In this document: positions 34,111 through 44,894 of the stretch, one piece after another
Layout of the letters: each line of letters begins with the position of its first letter
Position numbering within the stretch: position 1 is the first letter of the stretch
Virus record (IMG/VR): IMGVR_UViG_3300046167_000369
Coordinates: 1 to 57,312 of that record
From: a virus
Reading direction: 5' to 3' (one strand)
DNA: 57,312 nt
Program-made: the position numbers and the translations under genes
Notes under the pieces: generated by a model
Database searches by the model: none
Told to the model about the DNA's origin: nothing
The model's input: the letters and a program-made list of their open reading frames with translations, nothing else

Positions 34111-36026
34111 TTAATCTAATTCACCTGTTCCTGCTGCTTGACCTGTTCCACCTATACTAATAACTTCTGCTTTATTTTTTGTTAGACTATTTATAGCTAA
34201 CTCCTTTAAGCCTTTTATCATACTTGGTCCATATGTTGTCATATGTTGCTATTGTATCTTTTCCTTTTTTAAATACATATCCTCCTGCACCTCTGTCATA
34301 TCGAACATTCACACCAGTCAATCCGAGTTCAGGTAGTTTTGATTGAATCTCAGTCGTTCTTTTGTCTGCTGTTTTTAATTTCTTGTATGGTTTAAAATCA
34401 ACAGCATTAATATTGCTTATAGCTTTTTCATACGTAGATTGAGCAACTTTGATACCTCTCTCAACATTAGTCTCATCATTAAATCTTCTTGATTTGTTAA
34501 TGCCTGCGCCTCTAATTACAGCTTTATAGTCTTGACCTTCGAATGCATTTTCTCCTTCTCTACCAAAGGATGTGTAAGCACCTGCGATAAAGTCTTCGAC
34601 AGTTTTTAAATTACCTGATACATCTCTAAATGAAAGTTCTGGTGACGTATCCCCTGTCATATAAGTAATTATAACGCCTGTCGGTGTTCTGCTTATTTTT
34701 TGTATACCATCATTTGCTCCTGCTAAATTTGTCTCCGCAGATACTATTTCGTTTTCGTCTCCATAGTACAAATCAGCAAGTAAATTAGCTAATGACTTTG
34801 CTCTTTCCCTCCTTGGTTTTTTTATCGGTCCAATATTTTTGTTCAGCAATAGATGGTTTTGCTATCATCTGTCGTGTTTCAACAGTTCCCTCTTCCTGAA
34901 GCATCATACGAGCCTGAGTCTTTAACGCTCTCTCTGCATTTGCTTCCTGCTCTTCAGTCAATTCGTATACAACTCTACCGTTCTCTGTCTTGGCAAAAAG
35001 AATATTCTGCTTTCTATTTCCGTTCTCATCCAATAAATCGTCAGGGTTATATGTAGTGCTATATAACTCACCGTCCATAGTGAATTTATTAAAATCCAAA
35101 AGTACAGAAGCACCATTGTAAGTACCACCCTGTAATTGGCTCTTTGCCCACTTGTCGCTTGCCTCTTCAAATAAACTAATAGACTTAAGGTCATCAACAC
35201 TAACGCCTAACTCCTCAGCCTTCTTAGCTATCTGCTCATCTGTTAGACCATCTAACCCGCCTGCCTTTCGTACATACGTTGATATCTTTTCAATAGTACC
35301 TGCTTTATATCCTGTACCCATAGATGTAATAGCCTCTCTAACATCAGGCTTTAAGTTCTTAGTCCAATTTTTAGCAGCACCTACAACGTCAAAGTTTGTT
35401 ACTGTTGTTCTAATTCTGTTTCTTAAGTTTGATACAGACATTAAGTTTGCAGGATTTGAATCCGGTATAAGTGGTCCGTCTGGATTATTAGGATCCTTAA
35501 TCATCTTTGCAGCAGCTACGTTTCCTGTTGCTGAGTCAATCACAAGTCTTGCTCCCTTGAAGTTTGAGAATCCCTCAACGTTTTCCATCATCTCAAGAGT
35601 AACCTTAGATAGACGCTCTCCATAAGGAATATTATCGTTATTCAAAGCCATCTTCTTAGAGAACTCCTCATTGTACTCTTGGTATAGGCTAAAACCTATA
35701 TCCGTTCCGTCAACTAAGTTTTGTCTCATAAGTGTATACTGAGAAGGCTTAAGTTGACCTGACTTGAGTAGTGTCTCTTGCATCAGCATCTGTTGCTGAA
35801 GGTCATCAGCGAATGCTAATGCAACCTTGTTGAGTTCACCATCCTCACCCACAGGTACATTGGCTACTACTTTCTGATACTCTCTTGTAGCTTCATCTAT
35901 GGCTGCTTTCTTTTCTTCACGAACCCTAGCCTCTTCGTTCAACATATTGCTGAAGTTGCTTCCAACCTCTGCCCAGTTGATTTGATTCTCAGCCTCTCTT
36001 TCTACGTACTTATATGCTGTTGCCAT
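34111..36026 (-). CDS. Internal virion protein, gp15-like (frameshifted in this sequence)
   Basis: About 638 aa when two indels are repaired. Frame 36026-34785 ends KKTKEGKSKVIS. Removing one base of the CCC at about 34807-34809 continues as KTKEERAKSLANLLADLYYG. A second repair at the TTT near 34197 turns the early stop into LKELAINSLTKNKAEVISIG and ends GTGELD at 34111. The protein is helical and Gln/Glu-rich at the N-terminus (NQINWAEVGSNFSNMLNEEA), without enzyme motifs. Its place between the 355-aa and the giant protein parallels T7 gp14-gp15-gp16 (inference). Confidence 0.75.
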
Positions 36027-36037
36027 TATTTATTTTA

Positions 36038-37105
36038 TTAATACCCGAATGGGTTTACGTAACCAAATGGGTTAGTTAAAGCCCCCACGCCTGATAAATT
36101 TGTACCTGGTAGTGTTGTTAGTCGTCTAGTAGTTCCAGGACCAATACCACTTACTCCTATCTGCCCTGGATTGATACCAGTCATTGGACTTGTATTTAAA
36201 ACTGGATTAGTCAATCCGCCTACTCCTGATAAAGAATTGTATAATGGAGATATAGCTTGCACTGGTGTGCTAACTTGTGGCGATGTTGCCGCTGCTGTAC
36301 CTGCCGGGTTAGGAAGCATAGTTCCTTGCATATAACCCTTATATATATCCGTATATACTGGATTGTTTTGTAATCCGAGTAATGCAGGTTTACCTGCATC
36401 TCGCTTGAATCTTCTGAATTCACCTCTTTTCATCGCCTCAAAAGGAATATCTGAAAGACTTCTTTCTGCTCCTGCATAGTTTACAGTCTTATCTCCGAAA
36501 GCACCTTGTCTAGCTGCTTCTCCAAACGCTGCCTGCTGTGCTGCTAAATCTTGTTGATATAGAGGAATCATACTTATACCCTGACCTACTACATTAACAA
36601 CACCTTTAATACCTTGAGCCTTAGCTGCTTGCATCGCTTCTTGTGCCTGTGCTGCCTTTAACTGCTCACCTGCTACCTCTTCTAAGTCTAATCCTACACC
36701 CAAGTCTCTAAGCCTTGACTCTTCCTCAAGTATTGCCGCCTCGATGTTTGTCATCTCGTCAGCCATTGCACCTCTTATCTTTGCTTGTCCTGCCTGTTGT
36801 CCTGCGTAAATTCTTCCTGCTGTTGCTGCTGCTCCTCTTTCACTCTCAACTCCTGCCTGTGTAGCCATAGCACCTTGAACCAACATAGCTTCTCTTTCCA
36901 AGTCGTATGCTTCCTTCTTGATTGCCATTTGCTCGGCATAGTTAATCTCAAGCTTCCCTCGTGCCTCAGCCATTGCCTTGTCAGCGTCCATCTCCGCTTG
37001 CTCCATTAGCTTTCTCTGCTTTGCCGCCTGAGTAAAAGATATTCCAGTAGATATAGCCTTTGAGGCTAAACCTCCTGCTGCTGCTATTGTTGTTATTGAT
37101 GCCAT
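36038..37105 (-). CDS. Internal virion protein, gp14-like
   Basis: 355 aa. MASITTIAAAGGLASKAIST is a small-residue hydrophobic N-terminus. A long Ala/Glu/Met coiled coil follows (KLMEQAEMDADKAMAEARGK to about residue 155), then GVVNVVGQGISMIPLYQQ, a second possible membrane segment, and a Gly/Pro/Thr-rich tail with the repeat NPFGYVNPFGY at the end. This layout resembles T7 gp14-type pore proteins of the ejection machine. It is directly followed by the gp15- and gp16-like genes. Confidence 0.7.
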   Translation of the reverse strand: MASITTIAAAGGLASKAISTGISFTQAAKQRKLMEQAEMDADKAMAEARGKLEINYAEQMAIKKEAYDLEREAMLVQGAMATQAGVESERGAAATAGRIYAGQQAGQAKIRGAMADEMTNIEAAILEEESRLRDLGVGLDLEEVAGEQLKAAQAQEAMQAAKAQGIKGVVNVVGQGISMIPLYQQDLAAQQAAFGEAARQGAFGDKTVNYAGAERSLSDIPFEAMKRGEFRRFKRDAGKPALLGLQNNPVYTDIYKGYMQGTMLPNPAGTAAATSPQVSTPVQAISPLYNSLSGVGGLTNPVLNTSPMTGINPGQIGVSGIGPGTTRRLTTLPGTNLSGVGALTNPFGYVNPFGY

Positions 37106-37106
37106 A

Positions 37107-37517
37107 TTATAAAGCTTTTATCATTTCACTTGTATAAGAGTCTCCTTGTATATATCCTAATTTTTCATATGTCTCTTGTAAACTCTTATGTTTTATTAGA
37201 GCGTAACAAAACTTAGAACCGTTTTTCTTTGCCAAGTTTGTTAATGTTTCTATTAATAAACCAATAGCATTTCCTCTATGTGGCTTTTTTCTGTATTCTT
37301 TATTTGATATAATAAAATCAACCCAAGCAACTTTAGAGTTTGTTATGTATAAGTATCCTGCACAAACAGGCTGACCATCATCCAAAACAATTATACCACC
37401 CTTACCATTGTCAGGTAAAAAATCTTTTACAGGTGCTGTCCATCCCCAATCACTCCACCACTTCGTTAAGTGAGTTTCGTAGTCTTCTTCGGTCAGTGGT
37501 CTTATATCAAATATCAT
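37107..37517 (-). CDS. GNAT-family acetyltransferase
   Basis: 136 aa. MIFDIRPLTEEDYETHLTKW is the usual GNAT first strand and helix. KGGIIVLDDGQPVCAGYLYI and WVDFIISNKEYRKKPHRGNA, then IGLLIETLTNLAKKNGSKFC, give strand beta4 and the acetyl-CoA loop, with R/K-x-x-x-x-R-G-N-A in place of the usual Q/R-x-x-G-x-G/A. It sits within the virion operon, so it may modify a capsid, internal or host protein. The substrate is unknown. A TATCTTTG element lies 7 nt before its start. Confidence 0.8.
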   Translation of the reverse strand: MIFDIRPLTEEDYETHLTKWWSDWGWTAPVKDFLPDNGKGGIIVLDDGQPVCAGYLYITNSKVAWVDFIISNKEYRKKPHRGNAIGLLIETLTNLAKKNGSKFCYALIKHKSLQETYEKLGYIQGDSYTSEMIKAL

Positions 37518-37524
37518 TTAACAA

Positions 37525-37532
37525 CAAAGATA
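37525..37532 (-). promoter_or_regulatory. Bacteroidota-type -7 element (TATCTTTG)
   Basis: TATCTTTG on the minus strand in the short gap between 37539 and 37517. No -33 box can be seen. It could add a separate start for the acetyltransferase and internal protein genes; the leader would be only a few nt. Confidence 0.4.
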
Positions 37533-37538
37533 GTAAAT

Positions 37539-38342
37539 TTAAGGAAAAGATTTCATTACTTCGCTCTCTGCGGCAAATAATTCTACCTTCTCAGTATTGT
37601 TGTTTGTCAATGTGAATACGCCATAGTGTCCAAGTATACCGTGAGACTCTGATACAGCGTTCTTTATATACAGCATATACTCCGTCTGAGTAGGTGCAGG
37701 CTGCGCCCCTGTTATGGTATTGTCTACAACTATGTTGTTTATTCCTGCAGGCAAGTTCTGATTGACCTCTGTAACCTGACCCAATAATAATGGATTAGGA
37801 TTGCCAAAGTAAACCATATCGCCAACGCTAATTATATTCCCTATGTACAGGGTAGTTGGAAAGTCTACAGTAGTTACACCACCCACGACACCTATAGCTG
37901 AACTTGTACCCAAGCCATTCAGTGACCTAAGGGCATACTCATCTACGCCTGCAGGTACATCTCCTGAGTTTCTAACAAACGCAAAGAAAGCACCCTCCTT
38001 CTTTTCAAACCAAGTTGAATCAACGAACCCTGAGTCCTGCTGATCGCTAGTCAAAGTAGCTGACCAAGCGTCATCACCCTCTAAGTTAATGGTCTTAAAT
38101 AGCTTATTCTCAAGCGGTTGAGCGTTAAACACAGACTGCAAAACTGAAGGGTAGTTATCGCCATAGAAGTTATTTCTTACATCATTGGTATTATGCCTGT
38201 AAAGATTTCCTGACTTGAAGGTATAGAAGTAGTTGTTCATACCAATCATAAAATCTGGAACGTAAGAATAGAACGAAGGGAATCCCTTAACTCCCGAATC
38301 ATATGTTAGTGTGTACTCTGTATTTTTATCTACTTGGCTCAT
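37539..38342 (-). CDS. Hypothetical tail or head-tail structural protein
   Basis: 267 aa, beta-rich, starting MSQVDKNTEYTLTYDSGVKG, with FPSFYSYVPDFMIGMNNYFY and LYIGNIISVGDMVYFGNPNP. No signal peptide. It follows the large nozzle-like gene by 13 nt and precedes the acetyltransferase. I recall proteins starting with the same SGVKGFPSFYSY block in Bacteroidota phages, annotated only as structural. Likely part of the tail. Confidence 0.7.
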   Translation of the reverse strand: MSQVDKNTEYTLTYDSGVKGFPSFYSYVPDFMIGMNNYFYTFKSGNLYRHNTNDVRNNFYGDNYPSVLQSVFNAQPLENKLFKTINLEGDDAWSATLTSDQQDSGFVDSTWFEKKEGAFFAFVRNSGDVPAGVDEYALRSLNGLGTSSAIGVVGGVTTVDFPTTLYIGNIISVGDMVYFGNPNPLLLGQVTEVNQNLPAGINNIVVDNTITGAQPAPTQTEYMLYIKNAVSESHGILGHYGVFTLTNNNTEKVELFAAESEVMKSFP

Positions 38343-38355
38343 ATATTATTTTTAT

Positions 38356-41300
38356 TTATGGATTTCTCAAATCCCATATCAAGTATAGGTAGTCACCATC
38401 GTTACCCGAGGGCATAGTGAATGTTGCCTTGATATAGTTTGGCTGACCCGATAAGTTTGGTGTTATTCCAGTCGATGCTGCAATCAAATCACTAACCGAA
38501 CTTGCAGTATTAGGATAGTTTGTTGCTGTTCTCAAGTATCTAAATGAATTGTTTGCATTATCAAAATTAGCAGTATCTGACTGAAACTTGTTAAATGCCA
38601 ACACTACATTAGAACCATCTGGAGGAACAGAGCCTTGACCCTGAATACCAGTTAACGAATTGTATCTAGTAACTACAGGGTCTGTTGTTCCTGTAGCAAA
38701 CTGAATAGGGCTTGATGTAAGCGGTGAAATGAAAGTCCCATCCTGATATCTGTACTCGCTATGGAATGTAAGAGTTGCGTCATCTGCACTTGTAGCAATA
38801 ACTTCAATTACAGTTATCTCCTTAGCATCAGGACACTCAACCTCCAATGTAATTTCAACTATATCAGTTGGTGTTATTGTAACGTTTATCTCAGTGGCGT
38901 TTATGACATTTTTATTTATTGTTTGCGAACCACTTGCAGTTTGATTGGTAAGGCTTGTAGTTACACCGTTGTAAGTGATGTCCACATCAAACGTGCCTGT
39001 TATCTTAGCTACAGTCCAAGTTATGTCAACGTCACCAACTCCATTACCCATCTCAAAGCACTCATCAAATATCTCAGTAGAGGTAATTTCAAGTTGCCTA
39101 GATATACCACAGTTTATGCAAGCCTTTGGCATTGGTACTAAGTCTTGGTTTGATGATAGTACATACTCGTTCATATAAGGATCGAACCCACCTAACTTCT
39201 GTGTTTCAAATTGTACTAAGAACAAGTCTCTAAACCAAGTACGCATACCCAAACTGGATATCACTTCTAGTCTATCTGAATTATAAGATGCGCCACTTAA
39301 CTTTAATACCACACCCCTCTTTGCGTCTGTGAAGTATCTATCGTCACCATAAGACGAGAAGCTTTCAGGGTTATGGCTTATACCAAACTCTTCAACTCTT
39401 GCTATCTGATTCCCTAAAACTTCAGGTACTGACAGCAATAGGTTACCTGCACCTGCATCTGATAGTATATTCGCACCTGTGAGTACGTATGATATCTTAT
39501 CTTCTTGTAGTGTAAGTACATCCTTCTCTCTTCCGTGTAGTATCTGTATAGGACCAAAGGACTCCTCTAAGGGCTTAAAATTCAACAGACCTCCATTGAA
39601 CTCATTTAGTTTGTTTACGTTCGACTCATCGCTGTATACACCACTATAGGTAATGTCAGCAAATCTTCTAACTCTTCTGTAGTCTTGAGCCTGTGTAGAC
39701 GTAACTCTATTCCCAAGGTTGAAGTCCTTGCCTAATATACTATCTCTAATCTTATAGCTTTCAACACCGTTACCAAAGGAGTAACAGTTAAAGAACCCTG
39801 TATCACAAATAGCAGGCTGTCCCGTTGATAGTATCTGATTCTGTATATCTCCTAAGTGTGTACCTGAAGGTATTGACGTAGAAGTAAGAGTTACATTCGC
39901 AGGATTCGTTGGTGGTGTAGCTGCACTTCTTACCACACTACTACAAACAGCAACAAATGTTACTGGAGGACCACTCGGAGCAGGGTTACTAGGAACCGTT
40001 ATCTGCTGTGGTAAACCATTTATATCTGTGTAGTCATAGACCAAGTCGTTAGGGTCTTGGTTTAGTACTGATACGTCACATATATCGTCAGAAGTAACCA
40101 ACCCAAATGTCTTAGAACTTTCATACCAAATGTCTGGTGCTGCATCAAGAGGTTCACTCTCGAACACTATTGTATTATCTGCTCTAATTATAGGCATAGA
40201 ATATTGTATGGCAGACTGTTTATTATTGCTTGATCCACAAGCAGATGTACCTGTAATTAAAAGCTGTAATTGATTTGTTGAAGAGTCTCTATAAAAACCA
40301 ACATATATAGTGATGTTATCTTCAGGTATAGTGGAAGGTGTAGTGTTTCCAACATAACTAAAGTTAAAATCAGCACCACCTCCACCAATGTCATTGTTTC
40401 CAGTAGATATCTTACTTATTACATTGTCTCCTTCAAACCAAGTTTGAAGATTGGTATAGTCTGCAGACGATGTTAGTTGTTTTTTAAATGTATATATTCT
40501 CTTATCGCAAGAACTATTATTACCTTTTCTTTCAATTAATAAATCAATAAATATTTTTGAACCTGATGGAACAGTATAATCTGTATAATTAGAACCAGGT
40601 ATTGAAGGGTCTGGACTTATGTTTGCAGGATATTCAATTAGCGGACTATTCCCTGTAGTTCCAGTAATGTCCGTGTATTGTGGTCCCGGTATAAATGAAT
40701 TTTCAGGTTGGTCAACAGAAAAAGAAGTTGCTTTCATTTTCATATATACACCCGATGGTACAGAGAAATTTACACTAGGGTCACTAGGAAGAGGAACCTC
40801 TATAAAGTCTGAACTCTTAGATGCCTTCTCTAATACAGTAGCGTAGTCACAACTTGAAGTAGGACCTTTTGAATCTCTTTTAACTATAAGTCTTTGACCG
40901 TTAGTTATTTTCTGTGAGTTTTCTCCTTCCAATAAAAAGTAAGTATTCTGGTCTGAAGGGTCAGTAAAGAATATATTACTATATATTGTTTCGTAAGACT
41001 CTCTGTCAGGCTTTATTGCATACTTATAGTTCTTTGCCCACTTAGGAGCAACTTGAGTAGTTGGTATATTTACAAGTATACTATTAGCTGTATCCGATGC
41101 AGCACAAGAAAAGTGTACAGTATTGTACTGACTAACCTAAGGCTGTGGTAGCCCTGTTAAACTCATCCATATATATAATTCCTATCTCATAGCCTCTATT
41201 GCTATGAAGGCTTTTACCTGAACCTATCTTACTGTAATCAGCAGCACCTACTTGCAATATCAAAGTATTCTGTAACAATTACAGTAGGAGTATTTACATC

Positions 41301-42934
41301 GTCTGCGTATTGAACCGCAGGGAATCTAAATGTAACCTCATCTGAACCTACTGTAGACTCTAATATAATTGCTTGCTGTATTGCAGTTATACCACTCTGG
41401 TAAATAAAGTATGTATTGTCTAAGTCATCTTTGAATAACTGATTAAATAAATCTGTCATTGTCGTCCCCTGGTCTCTAGTAGCTATAGGCTCAATATTAC
41501 CTCCAGGTAGTGAAGTACCCTACCTGAGCAGTGGTGATTGCACTCTGCGCCCAGTCATAAACACTAGAGTAATCTTCAACAAGGTTGAATGTATACTGAA
41601 GACTAAATCCATCATTGGTTTCAGTTGGAGTAGGCAGATCCCTGAAAAACTATTATGATTAAACTCAACAATAATTGTTATTGATGAACCCTCAACCAAA
41701 TTAAATCCTGAGAAGTCATACTGTGCTGCTGAACCTGCTATAGTTTGCGCACCACCTATAAGGTAGTCCGGTAGACACATTTGTTGAATCCACAGAGTCT
41801 ACCTCAAATGACTCCTCTAATCCACTAGCAACAAAATCAAACCTAACAGGGCTATTGTTCTTGTCAATCAAGTCATATCCCTCTACATAGTTTCCGTACA
41901 TAAGCCTGTTGCCTATTGTAGTCTGAGCCTTTGATAGTAATGGAACGTTGTCATACAGCCTAAGTATCTCAGCCTCAGGTAGTATGGTAAATATCTTACT
42001 GTTTGTAAATGTATATGTTACGTCTTGATAGTCTGCGTATCCCTGCTTAGTCTTGTTAAGCTTCTCAATTATTTTTATTACAGGGCTGTTAGCCTCTTTA
42101 AATAATAAGTCAATACCAACAACCAATGGTCCACCCGTGTTGAATGTAACCAACGCTGTATCGTATATGTTCTCGACACCTTCGTTCAAGTAGCTTTCAG
42201 GTGAATATAAAAAAGCATCAGGCGTGAATGCAGGGTCAGTAAACTGTGATGTAGCTGAGTACTGCTCGTCCTCGTATCGGTATCTATAACCGAAAGCAAA
42301 TAAACCTCTCGTCTAAGAACGTCTCCTCGGTGCTTGTCTTTTGCATCTCAAGTCCCGGTGCAGCCAATGGTGGTTGCTTAATTACAAGTATGTCCTTATA
42401 ATCAAAACCATCAATACCACTAACGTTAGGGTTAGGGTAATTCTTTTTTACGTTAATTCTTCTCGGTGGGTTGTAGTCATCTGTAAAGAACAACAAGTCC
42501 TCAACCTTGTTTACGCCTGTAAATAAATACTGCTCGTTGAAGTTTAGCGTGGTATTCACACCTCCTCCATCATCCTTACTAATAACGTGATACGTTACTG
42601 TACTGCTGTTGGTGTTAAAAGAAACTATAAGGTCTAACTTCCCAGTGTTACTGTCAATAAAGTTTGGGTCGTGAATCATCCAATAGATAGTCTCTAATGC
42701 CCCGTCTTCAAATGCACCTATACACTTTGCGTCAGGAGATATCTTTGTGCCGTCTACCCCTATAGCAGTGAGAACCTCATTACCCTTTGAGTTTTCAATA
42801 ACACCTATATCTGCTCCCTCGGTAGAACCCATACGAACATTCAATGCGTCAACGTACTGACCATCAGGGATCAGTCGTTCATCGACCATCTTGTTCATCT
42901 TACCTTGGGTAAAATTCCTTGTTAAATTTGCCAT
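38356..42934 (-). CDS. Very large tail (nozzle-like) protein, split by six frameshifts
   Basis: About 1525 aa when joined. The start MANLTRNFTQGKMNKMVDER and LIPDGQYVDALNVRMGSTEG resemble tail tube or nozzle proteins of podoviruses (the T7 gp12 and P22 gp10 type); the assignment is inference. Frames change near 42292, 41768, 41645-41649, 41518-41520, 41258 and 41133. At each the next frame continues the same beta-rich protein (for example FGYRYRYEDEQYSATS, PTETNDGFSLQYTFNLVEDY, TSLPGGNIEPIATRDQ). The last 2.6 kb is one open frame with repeated beta-sandwich-like segments. The joined gene fills the whole space between the 307-aa adaptor and the 267-aa protein. The cluster is more likely sequence error than decay. 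Confidence 0.7.
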
Positions 42935-42935
42935 A

Positions 42936-43859
42936 CTACTTCAACCACTTATCTCTACCCCTTAAGTTCTGTAATAATCTTCCGGGATGTATGTTACTAA
43001 TTCTGATTTTTGCATTTCTAAGAAGTGCTGCCTTGCGCTTTCTTGCTCTCGCTATGATATACTCCTGTACACCAAGCTTTGAGTTTAGTATTGCAAACTC
43101 GATGTATGCGTAAACAAACTCTTCAAACATTTTGTTTACAGTAACTAAGCTATCATCTCCATTCTCCATTCCGTCTGATACGTACTCAAGAACACATAAC
43201 TCACCTGCCATACCTGAACTGAAGTTTATAACTCCTCCCTTTGGATTAATCTTAAACGTAGGGTTAGCATTCGCTGTCTCCGTATTTAAACCATATCTCG
43301 CTCCTATACCATACTCAAAGTACCAAGCACCATCAATACACCACCCTGGTCTACCGTAGTACTCAGAGTTTTGGTTTAGGTATATGGTCTGCTTCTGTCC
43401 CTTTATTCTTTCAAAATCAATCTGTGAGAACTCAGGCTTAAGCGCATTACCATCCTCATCAAATAGTATTCTGCAATCATTATCCTGTAGGTATGCCGAA
43501 GACCAATTCGTCTGTATGTTCTCAGTAAGTGGCATAAGTAAGCCATCTCTATATATGGATATCCTTACCCAATTAACGTAGTCAGAAGGTAGAACGTATC
43601 TTAGCGTGTCACACACACTAAGTTCCAATATCTTTATTTCCTTGAATGCATCGTAGTTCAACTCCTGAATCGCTCTCTTTGCGTGGAATAAAACTTTATA
43701 TCTCTCCTCGTTGTTTACAAGACTGTGGTTTCCTGTATACATAAGCATATAGTTGTTCACTATATCCTCAAGAGAAACATACTGGTATGAACCCCAATTC
43801 TTATCTTCAGGCTGTAAGCCTCCGTTTTCGTAGTATTGATATTGTGTTATATAACTCAT
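42936..43859 (-). CDS. Head-tail adaptor-like structural protein
   Basis: 307 aa. MSYITQYQYYENGGLQPEDK, then helices AIQELNYDAFKEIKILELSV and a beta domain (DTLRYVLPSDYVNWVRISIY). EFVYAYIEFAILNSKLGVQE and a basic end IRISNIHPGRLLQNLRGR follow. The position right before the nozzle-like gene, and the helix-then-beta layout, suit an adaptor such as P22 gp4 or T7 gp11; this is inference. It ends 1 nt before the next start. Confidence 0.65.
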   Translation of the reverse strand: MSYITQYQYYENGGLQPEDKNWGSYQYVSLEDIVNNYMLMYTGNHSLVNNEERYKVLFHAKRAIQELNYDAFKEIKILELSVCDTLRYVLPSDYVNWVRISIYRDGLLMPLTENIQTNWSSAYLQDNDCRILFDEDGNALKPEFSQIDFERIKGQKQTIYLNQNSEYYGRPGWCIDGAWYFEYGIGARYGLNTETANANPTFKINPKGGVINFSSGMAGELCVLEYVSDGMENGDDSLVTVNKMFEEFVYAYIEFAILNSKLGVQEYIIARARKRKAALLRNAKIRISNIHPGRLLQNLRGRDKWLK

Positions 43860-43861
43860 AA

Positions 43862-44812
43862 TTATTTCTCTTCTTGTGTATTAACTTGATCCTGTGCCTG
43901 TCCGAACTGAACTGCTGCAACCTCTCTTATTGACATACCTGCATACTGAAGTATCTTTGATATCAAGTTTACCTCGTCATCGTTAGGTAACTCAAAGTCC
44001 TGATAGTCAGGTTGAGATGGATCGAATACAGGTTCTCCATTGGTAAGTGTTACAAACGTCCACTTAGGAACAAATGGGAATCTAATATACTGAGATATTA
44101 ATTGACCAATACCAACGACTGTATTTGGATATGCCTGTGCCACCAACGCCTCCATTGTGTATGCAGGGTATGTGAGGTTAGGCTTTGTGAGTATAGAGTT
44201 GTTTAGCATAGTTATCTTGCTATTAGAAACCTTCTCTGCTTCCTTAATGTTATCTCCTTTGTATACGTAGTAGTCTAACGGCTGAACTGTAATAGTATTC
44301 GTATTAACAACCAACTCAGTTGCAGATACACTAAGAACATTAAAGTTCTTTGTTATACCACCTATAACAATACCAACAACATCACCAACGTTTACACCAA
44401 GTGCAACAAAGTCTTTAGTGGAATCAACTATGGTATTCGTACCACTTAAACCATCTGTAGTTCCGTTTGTTATTTTTTCGTTGTGAATTAGTATCTTGTT
44501 TATTAAGTAGTAATCATTCGATGTAGTAGTCAATGAAGGTAAGAAGTACTCATTCCCTGCTGAGTTTAACAACGGAAGTGTTACAGAGAAAGTATCAATA
44601 ACCTCCTCTAATCCCTTTGTAATATCAGCATACCCAGTACCTGAACTACGTCCATTCTCTTTATTTATCTGATAATTGTAAGAATAAAAATAATCTTCAA
44701 ACAAATCTAACTGAGCCTGCTTGGCGAATAAGTTAAAATCTGATGGGGATATATACCCGTAATTATTCTTATTCAGAATTGACATCACTGTTTGCCTAAC
44801 TGAATTTATCAT
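43862..44812 (-). CDS. Head or connector structural protein
   Basis: 316 aa. MINSVRQTVMSILNKNNYGY, then ISPSDFNLFAKQAQLDLFED, a central beta domain with Gly/Asn/Thr turns, and a Gln-rich end (QFGQAQDQVNTQEEK). It starts after a terminator and promoter-like element, so it may open a tail-gene transcript. No specific family is certain; the place between capsid and adaptor genes suggests a connector. Confidence 0.65.
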   Translation of the reverse strand: MINSVRQTVMSILNKNNYGYISPSDFNLFAKQAQLDLFEDYFYSYNYQINKENGRSSGTGYADITKGLEEVIDTFSVTLPLLNSAGNEYFLPSLTTTSNDYYLINKILIHNEKITNGTTDGLSGTNTIVDSTKDFVALGVNVGDVVGIVIGGITKNFNVLSVSATELVVNTNTITVQPLDYYVYKGDNIKEAEKVSNSKITMLNNSILTKPNLTYPAYTMEALVAQAYPNTVVGIGQLISQYIRFPFVPKWTFVTLTNGEPVFDPSQPDYQDFELPNDDEVNLISKILQYAGMSIREVAAVQFGQAQDQVNTQEEK

Positions 44813-44828
44813 CTGTAATCCTTTTCTA

Positions 44829-44836
44829 CAAAGATA
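44829..44836 (-). promoter_or_regulatory. Bacteroidota-type -7 element (TATCTTTG)
   Basis: TATCTTTG on the minus strand lies 16 nt before the ATG at 44812 and just after a terminator, a layout that supports a real promoter even though no -33 TTTG is visible. Confidence 0.5.
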
Positions 44837-44839
44837 ATG

Positions 44840-44873
44840 AAAAAAAAAGACCCCTTCATTTCTGAAGAGGTCC
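44840..44873 (-). terminator. Intrinsic terminator after the 250-aa head gene
   Basis: On the minus strand GACCTCTTCAGAAATGAAG- GGGTC forms a stem of about 10 bp with one mismatch and is followed by nine T. It lies 22 nt beyond the stop at 44895. Confidence 0.85.
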
Positions 44874-44894
44874 CCTAATTAAACTATATGTTAC

